DNA of 64,000 nucleotides from Cacajao melanocephalus (GCA_963573385.1 CAUYLG010075573.1:1-64000), one strand, 5' to 3'; shown: positions 40,963-57,503, counted from the stretch's first letter. The notes: generated from the letters alone by a model not told the origin. Made by a program: numbers and translations.

Positions 40963-41021
40963 AGAGCCAGGATTAAACCATGCCTGAAGGTGGAATTCAG
41001 GCATGGTTTAATCCTGGCTCT
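40963..41021. repeat. Perfect 26-bp inverted repeat, 7-nt spacer
   Basis: Arm 1 at 40,963-40,988 (agagccaggattaaaccatg then cctgaa), spacer ggtggaa at 40,989-40,995, arm 2 at 40,996-41,021, the exact reverse complement. Hairpin or cruciform capable on either strand. Confidence 0.97.
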
Positions 41022-41205
41022 GTAGTGCTGCATGTCTCTACTTTGCCCTTCTTTGTGTATCAGTTTCATCTTCAAGCAAATTCTACCCCTCTGCCTGGCA
41101 CACCACATCCAAAAAGAAGCATGGTTAACTTCTCATTCTGACCTCAAAAGTTACCCCCTCCCTCAGAGGGGCTTTTCCTAGCATCCCAAAGTTAAAAAGT
41201 TCCCC
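41022..41205. other. Intergenic sequence, no feature recognised
   Basis: Unique-looking. Confidence 0.5.
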
Positions 41206-41208
41206 TCT

Positions 41209-41480
<272 letters not shown>

Positions 41481-41609
41481 GTTCCCCTCTGTAACCCTCC
41501 ATCAGCCACTATCACATAACTACTTTTTGTTTTCTATAGTTCTCACTAATCACTATCTGAAATTACATTTATCATTTATCCCTTTACTCAAATATTGTAT
41601 ATCCACTCC

Positions 41610-41700
41610 TAGAACATCAGGTCTATGAGGGCAGGAATGGTGCGCATCTTGCTCACCACAGTATGCCAGATCTGGGCATGACACCAGTCCCAGACAACAG
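41610..41700 (+). mobile_element. L2 3' fragment
   Basis: aggtctatgagggcaggaat, cttgctcaccacagtatgcc. Confidence 0.6.
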
Positions 41701-41764
41701 ACACACACTCATTGTTGAAGGGAAGGATGCAGGATGACAGGGAGTAGAGAGGCAAGGAAGGGGG

Positions 41765-42737
<973 letters not shown>

Positions 42738-42764
42738 TAAAAGCAGGACATAGATTTCTAACGG

Positions 42765-42831
42765 TGCCAGCACTTTGGGAGGCTAAGTAGCTGGGATTAC
42801 AGGCATGTACCACCATGCCCAGCTAATTTTT
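42765..42831. mobile_element. Fold-back Alu chimera
   Basis: Plus-oriented ccagcactttgggaggcta is fused within two bases to minus-oriented agtagctgggattacaggca ... gcccagctaatttttttc. One strand switch inside about 67 bp. Confidence 0.85.
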
Positions 42832-43112
<281 letters not shown>

Positions 43113-43248
43113 CAGTTTTTATATTTTTAGTAGAGACAGGGTTTCACCATGTTGGCCAGGCTGGTCACGAACTCTCAGCCTCCAGTGATCCACCTGCCTC
43201 GACTTCCTAAAGTGCCGGGATTACAGACATGAGCCACTGCACCCAGCC
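43113..43248 (-). mobile_element. Alu left arm, second member
   Basis: agtttttatatttttagtag ... cactgcacccagcc, no right arm or T run. Confidence 0.92.
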
Positions 43249-43383
43249 AATGTTTGTATTTTTAGCAGAAACAGGGTTTTGCCCTGTAGGTCAGGTTGGT
43301 CTCAAACTCCTGACCTCAAAAGATCTGCCCACCTCCGTCTACCAAAATGTTGGGATACAGGCATGAGCTACCTCGCCCGGCCG
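43249..43383 (-). mobile_element. Alu left arm, third member
   Basis: aatgtttgtatttttagcag ... ctacctcgcccggcc, again starting in the middle linker. Confidence 0.92.
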
Positions 43384-43384
43384 A

Positions 43385-43845
43385 AAGTCTTATCTATTTT
43401 TTAAGCTCAACGAAATACTATCCCCAAAATTATATTTTTGAACTGAAAAAACAGAATCACAGAAAGCTCCTAGGTTTTGGGCTGAGCATCCAGGTGGGAG
43501 GTTGAGGGGGTAGCCACGCTGCATCACGCTTGGGGTCACTGCATTTGAGCTGCTGGTAGGATGAGGCAGTGGAGACGTCCAGCAGCCTCACAGGTCTGAG
43601 ACTCAGGACAGAGCCTGGCTTGGAGATAATGGATCTGGGAGCCACAGGTCTCTGGGCGGCAATTGGGCCATGAGGGTGTTTGGGTTGGCCCGTGGGGGAT
43701 GCTTAGGTGGAAGAAGAAGGGCTGAGGCAGAGCTTCAGGGAACACCAGCATTTACAGGGAAAGGAGCTTGCAAAGAAGACAAGATTGTCCAGAGAGGGAG
43801 AAAGGTTTAAAAACAAACAAACAAACAAAAAAAACAGATTCTTGC
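43385..43845. other. Intergenic sequence, no feature recognised
   Basis: Unique-looking; (AAAC)n run aaacaaacaaacaaacaaaa at 43,810-43,834. Confidence 0.5.
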
Positions 43846-43848
43846 TCT

Positions 43849-44146
43849 CTTTTTTTAAAATTTTTTGAGATGGAGTCTCACTCTGCCGCTGAGGCTGGAG
43901 TACAACAGCATGATCTCGGTTCACTGCAACCTCTGCTTCCTGGGTTCAAGCAATTCGTCTGCCTCAGCCTCCTGAGTAGCTGAGACTACAGGCACACGCC
44001 ACCATGCCCAACTAATTTTTGTATTTTTAGTAGAGAGGGGGTTTCACCATGTTGCCCAGGATGGTCTCGATCTCTTGACTTTATGATCCACACGCCTCAG
44101 CCTCCCAAAGTGCTGAGATTACAGGCGAGAGCCACCCTGCCTGGCC
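43849..44146 (-). mobile_element. Alu
   Basis: ctttttttaaaattttttga head to ccaccctgcctggcc. Confidence 0.93.
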
Positions 44147-44149
44147 AAG

Positions 44150-45161
<1,012 letters not shown>

Positions 45162-45169
45162 AAGAAGCA

Positions 45170-45454
45170 GCTTGTAATCCCAGCACTTTGGTAGACTGAG
45201 GCAGGCGGATCACTTGAGGTTGGGAGTTTGAGATCAGTCTGGCCAACAAGGTGAAACCCCCATCCCTACTAAAAATACATAAATTAGCTAGGCATGATGG
45301 CAGGCACCTATAATTACAGCTACTTGGGAGGCTGATACAGGAGCGTCACTTGAACTTGGGAGGCGGAGGTTGTAGTGAGCCGAGATTGCACCACTGTATT
45401 GCAGCCTGGGTGACAGAGCAAGACTCTGTCTCAAAAAAATAAAAATAAAAAAAG
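45170..45454 (+). mobile_element. Alu, 5' truncated, tandem to the previous
   Basis: cttgtaatcccagcactttg, extra c in gaaacccccatcc, to caaaaaaataaaaataaaaa. Confidence 0.93.
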
Positions 45455-45455
45455 G

Positions 45456-46647
<1,192 letters not shown>

Positions 46648-46664
46648 TCTAATAGTACTTTGGA

Positions 46665-47370
46665 GAGAATTTTTTTTTAAACAGGGTCTCACTGTTGCCC
46701 AGTGACTGTGGCCATTCTGAACTGGTTTTTCCTTTTGCTGGATCAAAGAAGCTACGGGGATACAGAGGATCTTGTATTATTCATTGAATTTTTACACTTG
46801 CTTGTAAAAACTATCTGTTCTATTTCCCCTCACCAGGCTGTAAATTTCTCACAGACAATAACTTGTTTGTATATCTGCATGACTTTAAGCAAAAAAAAAA
46901 AAAAAAAGAAAGAAAATCTGAGGTTTTGGTTTTACCAAACCCACACAAACGTACCACAGAAGTCCTTTAAATAGTAAATTTTCCTAGAGCATTAAAAATA
47001 TAATCTTAGGTTCATACTTGATTTTTTTCTGAAACACTTATTACATGCTGGAAAGGAGAAAGTATTACGCTGGGAGGCCCACAGAGAGGAAGAAATTAAT
47101 GTGAACAATATGCAAACAAAAGACCACAATTACCTGCTGCATTTGCTAAAGTAAGCACACCCTTGGCTGCAAGCCTATAACGGCCCATACAGTAGGTAAA
47201 GAAATATTAAGTTACTTAACAGAGAATACCCCATTTATTTCAATAGATATAATAAATTAATGATCTTTAGTTCCATATTTGGGCACATAATAAGTAGAGA
47301 AAACAGCAGAGAAATGAGAGAAAGAAATTGAAAGAATAGGAGAAAATAGTACAGAACTTTAAAAAGACGT
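46665..47370. other. AT-rich intergenic sequence
   Basis: A17 run at 46,891-46,908, short Alu-like scrap acagggtctcactgttgccc near 46,680; otherwise unassigned. Confidence 0.45.
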
Positions 47371-47372
47371 GG

Positions 47373-47646
47373 GGCCGGGCACAGTGGCTCACACCTGTCC
47401 TCCCAGAAAGAACTATGGGAGGCCGAGAAGGTAGATTGCTTGAGCTCAGGAGTTCAAGACCATCCTAGTCAACATGGTGAAACCCCATCTCTACTGAAAA
47501 TACAAAAATTAGCCAGGTATCGTGGTGTGTGCCTGTAGTCCCAGCTACTTAGGGGTCTGAGGTGGGAGGATCGCTTGAACCCCGGAGCTGAAGGTTGCAC
47601 CACTGCAATCCAGTCTGGATGACAAAGTGAGACACTGTCTCAAAGC
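47373..47646 (+). mobile_element. Alu, middle region altered
   Basis: ggccgggcacagtggctcac then tcccagaaagaactatggga, a 10-bp replacement in the usual cagcactttggga, to gtctcaaagcaaaacag. Confidence 0.9.
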
Positions 47647-47649
47647 AAA

Positions 47650-48330
47650 ACAGAAAAATGTGGAAGCCTTCTTGTCCTATGAAATCAGGACTTTGGTCAG
47701 TCAGCTAATTATGAATCTAAGAAAGTCAGTGAACTCAGAGAGTCCCCTTAAATTCATTCATATCTTATATTTTACTTGCCCTAATATTTATGAGTACGTC
47801 CTTTCTTTGAGAGCTGGCTGGCTAAAACAGGCTTTGTGGGTCTCTTCTCCCCTAGATCACATCAGTAACCCTTCTGCTACAATTTCCCATTTCCTGTTCT
47901 TTACCCAAAGACACTTTCAAAAAATCATTCCAGGGTTCACAAAGCCATCCACCTCAACTTCCCTGGGTTTCTGTAACTAATTCAGTAGCAATTGTCTTAG
48001 TTACTTCTTCAAATCATCCAGTTTCAGCTAGGTTTTACAGCAATGATATTCCTTCTGTTTAACCTCAAGTTTCCACAACTTACATAACATTTAATTAAAT
48101 CAATCAATGACAATAATCAACACAACTGCCATGAACAGTTTTGAGAGCAAACTCAGCTAGTTCTAGGTAAGTGCAGAGCCCGTGTGGGGAGGGAAAACGT
48201 GCTCAGGAGGAGGCTTCAGCACACCGTGTGCACCTGCTGGTGCGTTTCACAGGAGAAATGGGACAAGTCTGTTCATCTAGTGAGTAAATTGAGCAGAAGT
48301 TGGTTAAGAGAGCATCTTGAATAAGGGCTT
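47650..48330. other. Intergenic sequence, no feature recognised
   Basis: AT-rich unassigned sequence. Confidence 0.5.
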
Positions 48331-48334
48331 AAGA

Positions 48335-48621
<287 letters not shown>

Positions 48622-48785
48622 ATAAGATAAAATAAGAGCTTGATAATTAAAATTTGATTATGCTCCTAAAACAAAATATAGAGAAAAAGAAACAAAAAGA
48701 AAAAAAAGAAATTTGATTACGCATTAGAAGTTAGAGGTATCTTTTATGTGCATTGGCTAATTTCATTCAATCATCCATTCATTCT

Positions 48786-49083
48786 TTTTGTTTGTTTTTG
48801 TTTTTGAGACAAAGTCTCATTGTCACCCAGGCTAGAGTGCAGTGGTGCAATCACTGCTCACAGCAGCCTTGACCTCCCAGGCTCAAGTAATCCTCCCTCC
48901 TCAGCCTCCTAAGTAGCTGGGACGACAGATGCATCACCATGCCCGGCTAATTTTTGTATTTTTGTAGAGAGAAGGTCGCCCTATTTTTGCCCTGGCTGGT
49001 CTCAAATTCCTAGGCTCAAGTGATCCTTCGGCCTCAGCCTCCCAAAGTGCTGAGATTACAGGGCTGCACCACAGTGCCTGGAC
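48786..49083 (-). mobile_element. Alu, 12-bp target duplication
   Basis: catccattcatt at 48,772-48,783 and 49,084-49,095; body tttgtttttgagacaaagtc to acagtgcctgga. Confidence 0.94.
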
Positions 49084-49169
49084 CATCCATTCATTTTTTC
49101 ATTCAATGAATATTCATTTGGGGGCCTCACAACACTAGACACAGTTCTTGCTGCAGGCTGATTGGCAGG

Positions 49170-49752
<583 letters not shown>

Positions 49753-49754
49753 GT

Positions 49755-50035
49755 TCTCCCAGTTGACACCTAGAAAGCAGACCATCCTAGGAGCCACTCC
49801 AGAGAATGACACATAAATGGATTGAAAGTTAAAGTGTCCTGGTGTAGGGAGTCAGGGTGCTGACACCAAGCAGAAGGCACACTAGGTGGAATTCTGAAGG
49901 GACTGTAAACAAGGGACTATTTAGAGAACTGGGTTAGAAGAGCCAACGACAGCAATTGAGACACCAAGAAGAGCAAGAACGGAGCTGTTCCCACGCTAGC
50001 CAGGAGCGCTCAGGAGGAAAGCCTGTGCTGGAGCC
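49755..50035. other. Intergenic sequence, possible LTR-internal scrap
   Basis: Precedes the LTR-like block; no family recognised. Confidence 0.35.
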
Positions 50036-50039
50036 TGGG

Positions 50040-50480
50040 GATCCCGAGTCGTGGGGGAGGGATTGTCTGGACCGAAGTCAGGTTCTTCCCAGCCTGCCTC
50101 TCCGCTCGGTCTTGACCTTGGACGCATCCAGTCTTTGGCTTGCTGAGTCCAGTTTTAGGAAAGAATCCTGCTAAGTCAGTTCGGGGACAATGTCCCCACC
50201 CTTGACATCTCATCACATTCCTCATCCTCCCCGTCCTTGCTATTTAAGTTCTTGGTCTGTCTATGGCAAGAATCCTGTTAAGTCGGTTTAGCAGGACATC
50301 CCCCGACCCCTGGTGTCTCCCCTTAGTGACTTCTCGTCCACTGACCCCTCACTCTGCTCACCAGCTACCAATCTCCGCTGTCTTTGCTACATTTGTAGTT
50401 GAGCTCTGTCTCTCTCCCCAATTACAATAGTTTTAATAAAGTGTCTGAATAATCTCTCTGTTCCAAGATCGCCCAGCAGA
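50040..50480 (+). mobile_element. Probable retroviral LTR, family not assigned
   Basis: Internal partial repeat (aagaatcctg at 50,163 and 50,270), tatttaagttcttgg promoter-like, then ttttaataaagtgtctgaat (AATAAA) and a ctctctgttcc end. Structure is LTR-like; boundaries and subfamily uncertain. Confidence 0.55.
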
Positions 50481-50481
50481 A

Positions 50482-51016
<535 letters not shown>

Positions 51017-51480
51017 TTTTTTTTTTTTCTTATAAAGAATTCTCTGAAACTGACCCAAAAGACATGGCAGGGGCAGGCAGAGGACATGGCAGCCAGGGCA
51101 GTATTGGTGCCAGTCCTCCCAGTTGGTCCGTGGCAGTGGGCAGGGTCAGGGAACTCATTCACAAACCCAGGAATGTTCTTAATGGTGACACCTAGACCAG
51201 AAAAGGTATTGAAGATCAAGAAGACACATGAGGGGATGGCAGAAGTGACCCTACAATTCCCAACCTGGTTCAAGGCAGTCCCAGAAAGCGTGGGACTGTG
51301 GTCGTCAGTCTGTTAGATGAGACACAGCAGCCTGGTGAAACACACATCCTTCACATCTTCCTCCTGTTGCCGTACAGCTAGCTGCTCTGCACAGGCCTCG
51401 ATATTTTGTACAAGAGCAAAATGTCAGGGACCACCAGCCAAGACCACCTAACTCTCATTTTCTGCCTCGGGATTTCCCCA
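51017..51480 (-). pseudogene. Possible retrocopy with A tail, source unknown
   Basis: On the minus strand, sequence ending cagagaattctttataagaa is followed by an A15 run (T run at 51,017-51,031). Upstream lies a short frame ending CLI and then UTR-like sequence. No parent gene is recognised and no AATAAA precedes the A run. Alternative: a decayed ERV internal region, since LTR-like blocks lie on both sides. Confidence 0.3.
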
Positions 51481-51617
51481 TGGTGTGCAACTGTGAAGAG
51501 CCCTCTAGGGACTCATACATGCACAACCAGAGGATGACGGGGCTGGGGGAACTCAACACCCATGGGCCGCCCTCCACCAATGGGAGCATAAAAGCCATTA
51601 ATCAAATGTGTCCCCTT

Positions 51618-51684
51618 TCTTTGGGAGGTTGTGGCGGGTGGATCACTTGAGATCAGCAGCTCTAGATCAGCCTGCCAACATGGT
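51618..51684 (+). mobile_element. Alu fragment (67 bp)
   Basis: ctttgggaggttgtggcggg tggatcacttgagatcagca to cctgccaacatggtt. Confidence 0.88.
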
Positions 51685-51689
51685 TGTTA

Positions 51690-52140
51690 TGTATAAAATG
51701 TTTCTTTTGGTGCTGCAAAGAAAAATTAGTGCTGGGACAAAGGATCTCTCAGCAAAGCAATTCTTTTTGTTTATTTCTTTCGCATTTGGGGTTGTCCTTA
51801 CTGCTGTGTCTGATCTCCATTGGCTGGTGCTAGACGTCACAATCTAAACTAAAACCCGATTGGCTAATAACTTGAAATTTTCTAAACAGGTAAACACAAT
51901 GGAGAGGAAAAAAAAAAAAGGAAGTCCAAATAAGGAAGGGGCATAGGCTGCAAGCTGGGACTTGCCTGTGAGCACGTCCAGCACAGATATCTTCTTTAAA
52001 GTACAAGGACGTAGAATGTACTACGTGCCTGTGAGCATGTCTAACAGCTACATAGGACAGGGCTTCTCACAAAAAGACATGAAGGCTGTTGAAGAAAGTG
52101 TTTAAAACAAACTGTTATTTCTAACACTTATGAATATTTC
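51690..52140 (+). mobile_element. Possible LTR fragment, family not assigned
   Basis: gtataaaatgtttcttttgg, ctccattggctggtgctaga, aaacccgattggctaataac: paired CCAAT-complement boxes and a TATA-like motif in LTR-like sequence. Confidence 0.35.
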
Positions 52141-52143
52141 TTA

Positions 52144-53005
<862 letters not shown>

Positions 53006-53008
53006 CTT

Positions 53009-53303
53009 CTTTTTTTTTTTTGAGACCAAGTCTCACTCTGTCGTCCAGGCTAGAGTACAGTGGCACAATCTTGGCTCAGTGCAACCTCCGCCTCCCAGGC
53101 TCAAGTAATTCTCGTTCCTCAGCCTCTCGTATATTTGAGATTACAGGCATGCACCACCAGGCCCAGCTAATATTTATATTTTTAGTAGAGACGGGGTTTC
53201 ACCACGTTAGTCAGGCTGGTCTCGAACTCCTGACCTCAGGTAATCCACCTGCCTTGGCCTCCAAAGGTACTGAGATTACAGACATGAGCCACTGTACCTA
53301 GCC
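53009..53303 (-). mobile_element. Alu
   Basis: T13 then gagaccaagtctcactctgt to ctgtacctagcc; tcacactcacttct-like flanks. Confidence 0.94.
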
Positions 53304-53339
53304 TCACATTCACTTCTACTATAGATGAACTACAATTGT

Positions 53340-53560
53340 CTTCCATGCAGAGAACTTTCAGCTTACATTATCCCCAGTGAATGACAGATGGAAAGAAGAA
53401 CTCTGTCTCCCAGCAACTATACAAAAATCCTAGGGAAAGATTCTGATTGGCCCTGCTGGAACAACATGTCCATTCCTTGAGCCAGTCACTGTAGCCAAGG
53501 AATAGGCTCCTATAATTGGCTGGACCTGGCCATGTGCCCATGGGGTGTGTTATGAAGGGT
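53340..53560 (+). repeat. Ancient CCAAT-containing interspersed repeat, copy D
   Basis: gattctgattggccctgctg, catgtccattccttgagcca, gtcactgtagccaaggaata, aattggctggacctggccat, gtgcccatgg. Same order as copies B and C. Confidence 0.5.
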
Positions 53561-53564
53561 TCTC

Positions 53565-54150
53565 AGATGGACAGCTTCAACAGAGATTAGCAGCTGCAAT
53601 AGAAACTTCTGGGAAGGCATTGAGGAGAAAGAGCTCCCCAAAGAGAGGTGCAGCTGTTGATCCATATCCCTTAGGGTTTAATTCTTTGGCTGCCAGTACC
53701 TGTGTCTCTGGGCCTGAGGGCTCTCCCCCAAATTCACAGAAGATGGCTCTGGCCAGTTACCCAGCAAACTGGAAGTGGGGGCTAATTAACACCTGTGAGC
53801 AGCTGTCAGCCAATACTGCCAGGATGGGTGTGTGAGTACCCCAGCACCCCACCCTTGGGTGGGATTGCTCTTCTCTGTGGTATGAGGCCCCTGTGACCCT
53901 CTACATGATGACTTTTATTGTTCCTTTAGGATCCCTTCCCTTCCCTCCCAATCAGTGCTTCCTGCACTTTCCAAATTAGCTACTCAAACTTGAGGACCAA
54001 CTTCAGGGGCTGCTTTAGGGGGAGCCCAGACTAAGGACCACTAGAGTGGTGGGAGCAGGGGTCATTGCTCTGCAGGAAGGAGGACAAAAACCAGTCACTC
54101 TCATCCTCACCCCACCTATTCATTCACTCACTCATTTGTGGCATCCTAAG
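53565..54150. other. Intergenic sequence, no feature recognised
   Basis: Unique-looking; a 96-codon frame (53,545-53,835) has no domain. Confidence 0.45.
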
Positions 54151-54154
54151 TCAG

Positions 54155-54155
54155 C

Positions 54156-54196
<41 letters not shown>

Positions 54197-54240
54197 CCCT
54201 CTCCTCCCCTTCCCTCCCCTCCTCTCTTCTCCTCTCTTTT
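54155..54240. repeat. Polypyrimidine (TTTTC)n/(CCTCC)n tract
   Basis: cttttcttttcttttctttt, T17, then ctctcctccccttccctccc. Confidence 0.92.
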
Positions 54241-54517
54241 TTCTGAAACAGAGTCACTTTGCAGCCCAGGCTGTAGTGCAGTGACGCAATCACTGCTCAC
54301 TGCAGCCTTGACCTCAAGTTATCCTCCCACCTCAGCCTCCTGAGTAGCTGGGACTACAGGCACATGCCACCTCACCCAGCTAATTTTTGTATTTTTGGCA
54401 GAGATGGGGTTTCACCATGTTGCCCAGGCTGGTCTCCAAATCCTGGGCCAAAGTGATTCACCTTCCAGGGCCTCCCAAAGTGCGGGGATTGCAGGTGTGA
54501 GCCACCGCGCCTAGCCA
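54241..54517 (-). mobile_element. Alu
   Basis: ctgaaacagagtcactttgc to caccgcgcctagcc; its head merges with the pyrimidine tract. Confidence 0.92.
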
Positions 54518-54519
54518 GG

Positions 54520-55090
54520 ACAGGTTTCTAAGAAGCAGGACTTGCGATATTGATTCTTGTGCAGTGGTTTATTGATGAGGGGCTCTCAGGAGACACCAAT
54601 AGAGAGAAGAGGGAAATAGGAAATGGCCGGGCAGGGCAGGGAGAAAGCCTGGCACAGAGGCGTCTCTGCAGGAGTCTGTCCTCAGCCTGATCCCTGGGGA
54701 GCTCTGGAGCATGGCTAGGGCCACACACTTGACCCCTCTACCTTGAGGCAAGGGAGCCAGACCTTTATACCCTGATGTTGGTCAGTCATTGGCTGCACAC
54801 TGCCCTCAGCATCCAGGGAATCTTTTGGGCACTTTCAGTATTCTCCTACCCAAGGGGCTGAAAGTCCCAGCAGGCAGGGGATGGGTGCAGGGACCTAGAA
54901 CTGGTGATGTGGGTGAGGCCTGGACAGCATCCTCTGCTTGTGGATTGTAGGTGGTAAGAAAAAGGAGCCTCTCAGCCACTGACACTTTCGAAGCAGACAA
55001 CAAATGTATATTAAACATGGAAAAGAGTTAGAATACATGAGCTTCATCTTTACAAAGTTTACAATCTACTTGTGGAATTTAAAATACAGC
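54520..55090. other. Intergenic sequence, possible old LTR antisense
   Basis: ttgtgcagtggtttattgat and ctttataccctgatgttggt give a faint LTR-like look; no family assigned. Confidence 0.3.
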
Positions 55091-55094
55091 TACT

Positions 55095-55525
55095 GGCTGG
55101 GTGCAGTGGCTCATATCTGTAATCCCAGCACTTTGGGAGGCTGAGACAGGAGGATCACTTGAGCCAGGAGTTTGAGACCAACCTGGGCAAATTGGTGAGA
55201 CCTCTTCTCTACAAGAAATTAAAAAATTAAGGGAGGATGGGAGGAGGGAGGGAGCAGAAAAGATAACTATTGGGTACTGGGCTTAAGACCTGGGAGAGGA
55301 AATATGTATAACGAACCCCTGTGACAAGGGTCACAGGGGTTTAATTTAAATTTAAATTCAAATTTAAAATTAGCCAGGCGTGGTTGTGTGTGCCTGTAGT
55401 CCCAGCTACTCAGGAGGCTGAAGTGGGAGGATCACTTGAGCCAGGGAGGTGACGACTGTACTGAGCTGTGATCATCCCACTGCACTCCAGCCTGTGAGAC
55501 ACAGTGCAACTCTGTCTCAAACAAA
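55095..55525 (+). mobile_element. Alu split by an inserted segment
   Basis: Left part 55,095-55,227 (ggctgggtgcagtggctcat to ctctacaagaaattaaaaaa), right part about 55,366-55,525 (aattagccaggcgtggttgt to gtctcaaacaaaatc). Confidence 0.92.
55228..55345 (+). mobile_element. L1 3'-end fragment with fold-back, inside the Alu
   Basis: gggaggagggagggagcaga, aactattgggtactgggctt and aatatgtataacgaacccct match an L1 3' end. It closes with an inverted repeat: aacccctgtgac (55,314-55,325), aagg, gtcacaggggtt (55,330-55,341). Confidence 0.85.
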
Positions 55526-55539
55526 ATCAAATCAAAGTT

Positions 55540-55897
55540 GACATGGTCTGCTGTGTCCCCACCAAAATCTCATCTTGAACCATAGCTCCCATAATACCCA
55601 CATGTTGTGGGAGGGACCAGGTGGGAGATTTGGGGGGGGTTCCCCCATACTGTTCTTGTGGCAGTGAACAAGTCCCGCAAGATCTGATGGTTTTTATAAG
55701 GGGAAACCCCTTTTGCTTGACTCATTCTCTCTTTGCTTGCCGCCATGTAAGACATGCCTTTGCTCCTCCTTGCCTTCCACCATGATTGTGAGGCCTCCCT
55801 AGCCACGGGGAACTGTTAGACTACTAAACCTTGTTTTCTTTATAAATTAACCAGTCTCGGGTATATCTTTATCAGCAGTGAGAAAACAGACTACTAC
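55540..55897 (+). mobile_element. Solo LTR, MST/THE1 (MaLR) type
   Basis: tgacatggtctgctgtgtcc, caaaatctcatcttgaacca, gatctgatggtttttataag, ccaccatgattgtgaggcct, tataaattaaccagtctcgg, gtgagaaaacagactactac. Confidence 0.92.
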
Positions 55898-55899
55898 AA

Positions 55900-56275
55900 A
55901 AATACAAGAAAATATAGCTACTTTCATCACACCGTGCCAGACCGCCAGCTCAGTGCTGGGTGGTTTCTGCCCTCACAGAATCCAGGCTGTACTGCTCCCA
56001 CCCCATTTCCCGATGTGCTTGTTCTCTGCACACAGTGTTCCAGTCCGTGTGGGCTCTACGTCGGCTCAGAACATTGCTTCATTCTTCCGGGCCTTTGCAC
56101 ACACTGTTCCCTTCACCTGGATCCCCTTCCCTCCCTCACCTGCATGGTGATCCCCTGTTTACACTTTCAAATACCATTCAAATATCTCTCCCCAATATTT
56201 ATACATCATGAGCAAAGTCACCTTATCCCAGAGATGCCAGGAAAGAGTGGTGTTTCTTATTAAAGTTAGTGGAAT
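55900..56275. other. Intergenic sequence, no feature recognised
   Basis: Overlapping plus frames up to 109 codons have no recognisable domain. Confidence 0.45.
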
Positions 56276-56278
56276 TTA

Positions 56279-56346
56279 CCATCCCCAGAGCAAAACAGAA
56301 AAGTCTCAAGGATGCAGAGATGTGTGTGACTGACAGTGGCAGCAAG
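56279..56346. repeat. Local duplicate, copy 1 (partner at 57,504)
   Basis: gagcaaaacagaaaagtctc, ggatgcagagatgtgtgtga, ctgacagtggcagcaag; about 70 bp shared. Confidence 0.95.
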
Positions 56347-56354
56347 CCTGTAGC

Positions 56355-56560
56355 AGGCACTTGTTTATGGCACGTCACCGTGCTGAGACCTATCTGTGTC
56401 ATAACTTGCTGAATCCTCCCTGCAACCTTCGAGGTAAGCTCTATTGTAACCCTCACCTCACAGAGGAGGAAAGAGAGGCACAGAGAGGCTCTGTAACTTA
56501 CCCAAGGTCACAGAGCTGGCAAGCAGCAAAAGCAAGGGTCAATCTCAGACCATTGTTACA
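56355..56560 (+). mobile_element. MIR, well preserved
   Basis: tgaatcctccctgcaacctt, cacagaggaggaaagagagg, acttacccaaggtcacagag. Confidence 0.88.
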
Positions 56561-56561
56561 C

Positions 56562-57215
56562 CACGTGTCATTCCAGCATGCTGTACTGAGTGAATGATCG
56601 AATGCAACCAGCAAAACGAAAATGATGCAAGATCCAGACAGAAGAGAGCCCTACTGAGCCAGTTCCTGCAGCGTGAGAGAAGAAGGTCCCGGATGGGCAG
56701 TTAAAGGGTCTGGCTGCAGATGGAGAAAAGGCAGTCCAGGACAGGCACCCCCCATCCTGGACTCCGGAGGCAGCCAAGCAAGAAGCCAGTTCCTGACACC
56801 AGGTCATCGTGGGAGCAGCTGCTCAACTGATGAGGAGCTGCCCATGCACTTGTGATTTCCTTAAGGAGAGGCAGGCCTGGGCCTGGAATTCGACCTTGAA
56901 CTCTGCAGACAGGACCTAAGGGGTCCCAGCCTCCAGAGTTATGTGGGACAGGCAGCTTGTCAGGGAAGGTGATGCAGGAGGTGACGTTGAATGGGGTGAT
57001 GACGAGTTCTGAGAGGACTCTGCCTGCTAGTGCTGCCTGCTGCTCTGCTCCTAGAATCCCATGGGTACTTCTGAGCTCAGGGGCTGCTGAGAGCAACTAA
57101 CGATGGCCTCCACGGACATGGGATGGAGAGTGGAGGCATGCGTGTTAACTGTCCACCATCCTGAGTAGCAGAGCCATGGGAGAAGGGAGCTGGGCAGATT
57201 ACTAGCTATCAGCAG
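56562..57215. other. Intergenic sequence, no feature recognised
   Basis: A 131-codon minus frame (56,701-57,096) has no recognisable domain. Confidence 0.45.
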
Positions 57216-57217
57216 CT

Positions 57218-57502
57218 TATTAAGCACTTAGCATATGCTAGGCCCCATGTTAAATGTTTTTCCTGCTCTATCTCACGTAATCCTTACACTAACCCTAGGA
57301 GAGAAATATTATCATTATTCCTCCTTTAGAAGGTCAGCACCATGACGGCCATAATTTTCTAACCTGCACTGATTAATGCTGTGTTGTCAACACCTAAAAG
57401 AGTACCTAGCACATGGCAGACACCCAATCAGTGTTTGCTGGCAAGTCGATTAACTCCCATTTTGCAGATGAGGAAACTCAGGCCCAGAGTGGTAAGTAAC
57501 TT
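57218..57502 (+). mobile_element. MIR interrupted by an L2 fragment
   Basis: MIR ttattaagcacttagcatat ... tctcacgtaatccttacact; L2-like caccatgacggccataattt ... gtacctagcacatggcagac (about 57,335-57,445); MIR resumes cattttgcagatgaggaaac. Confidence 0.75.
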
Positions 57503-57503
57503 T

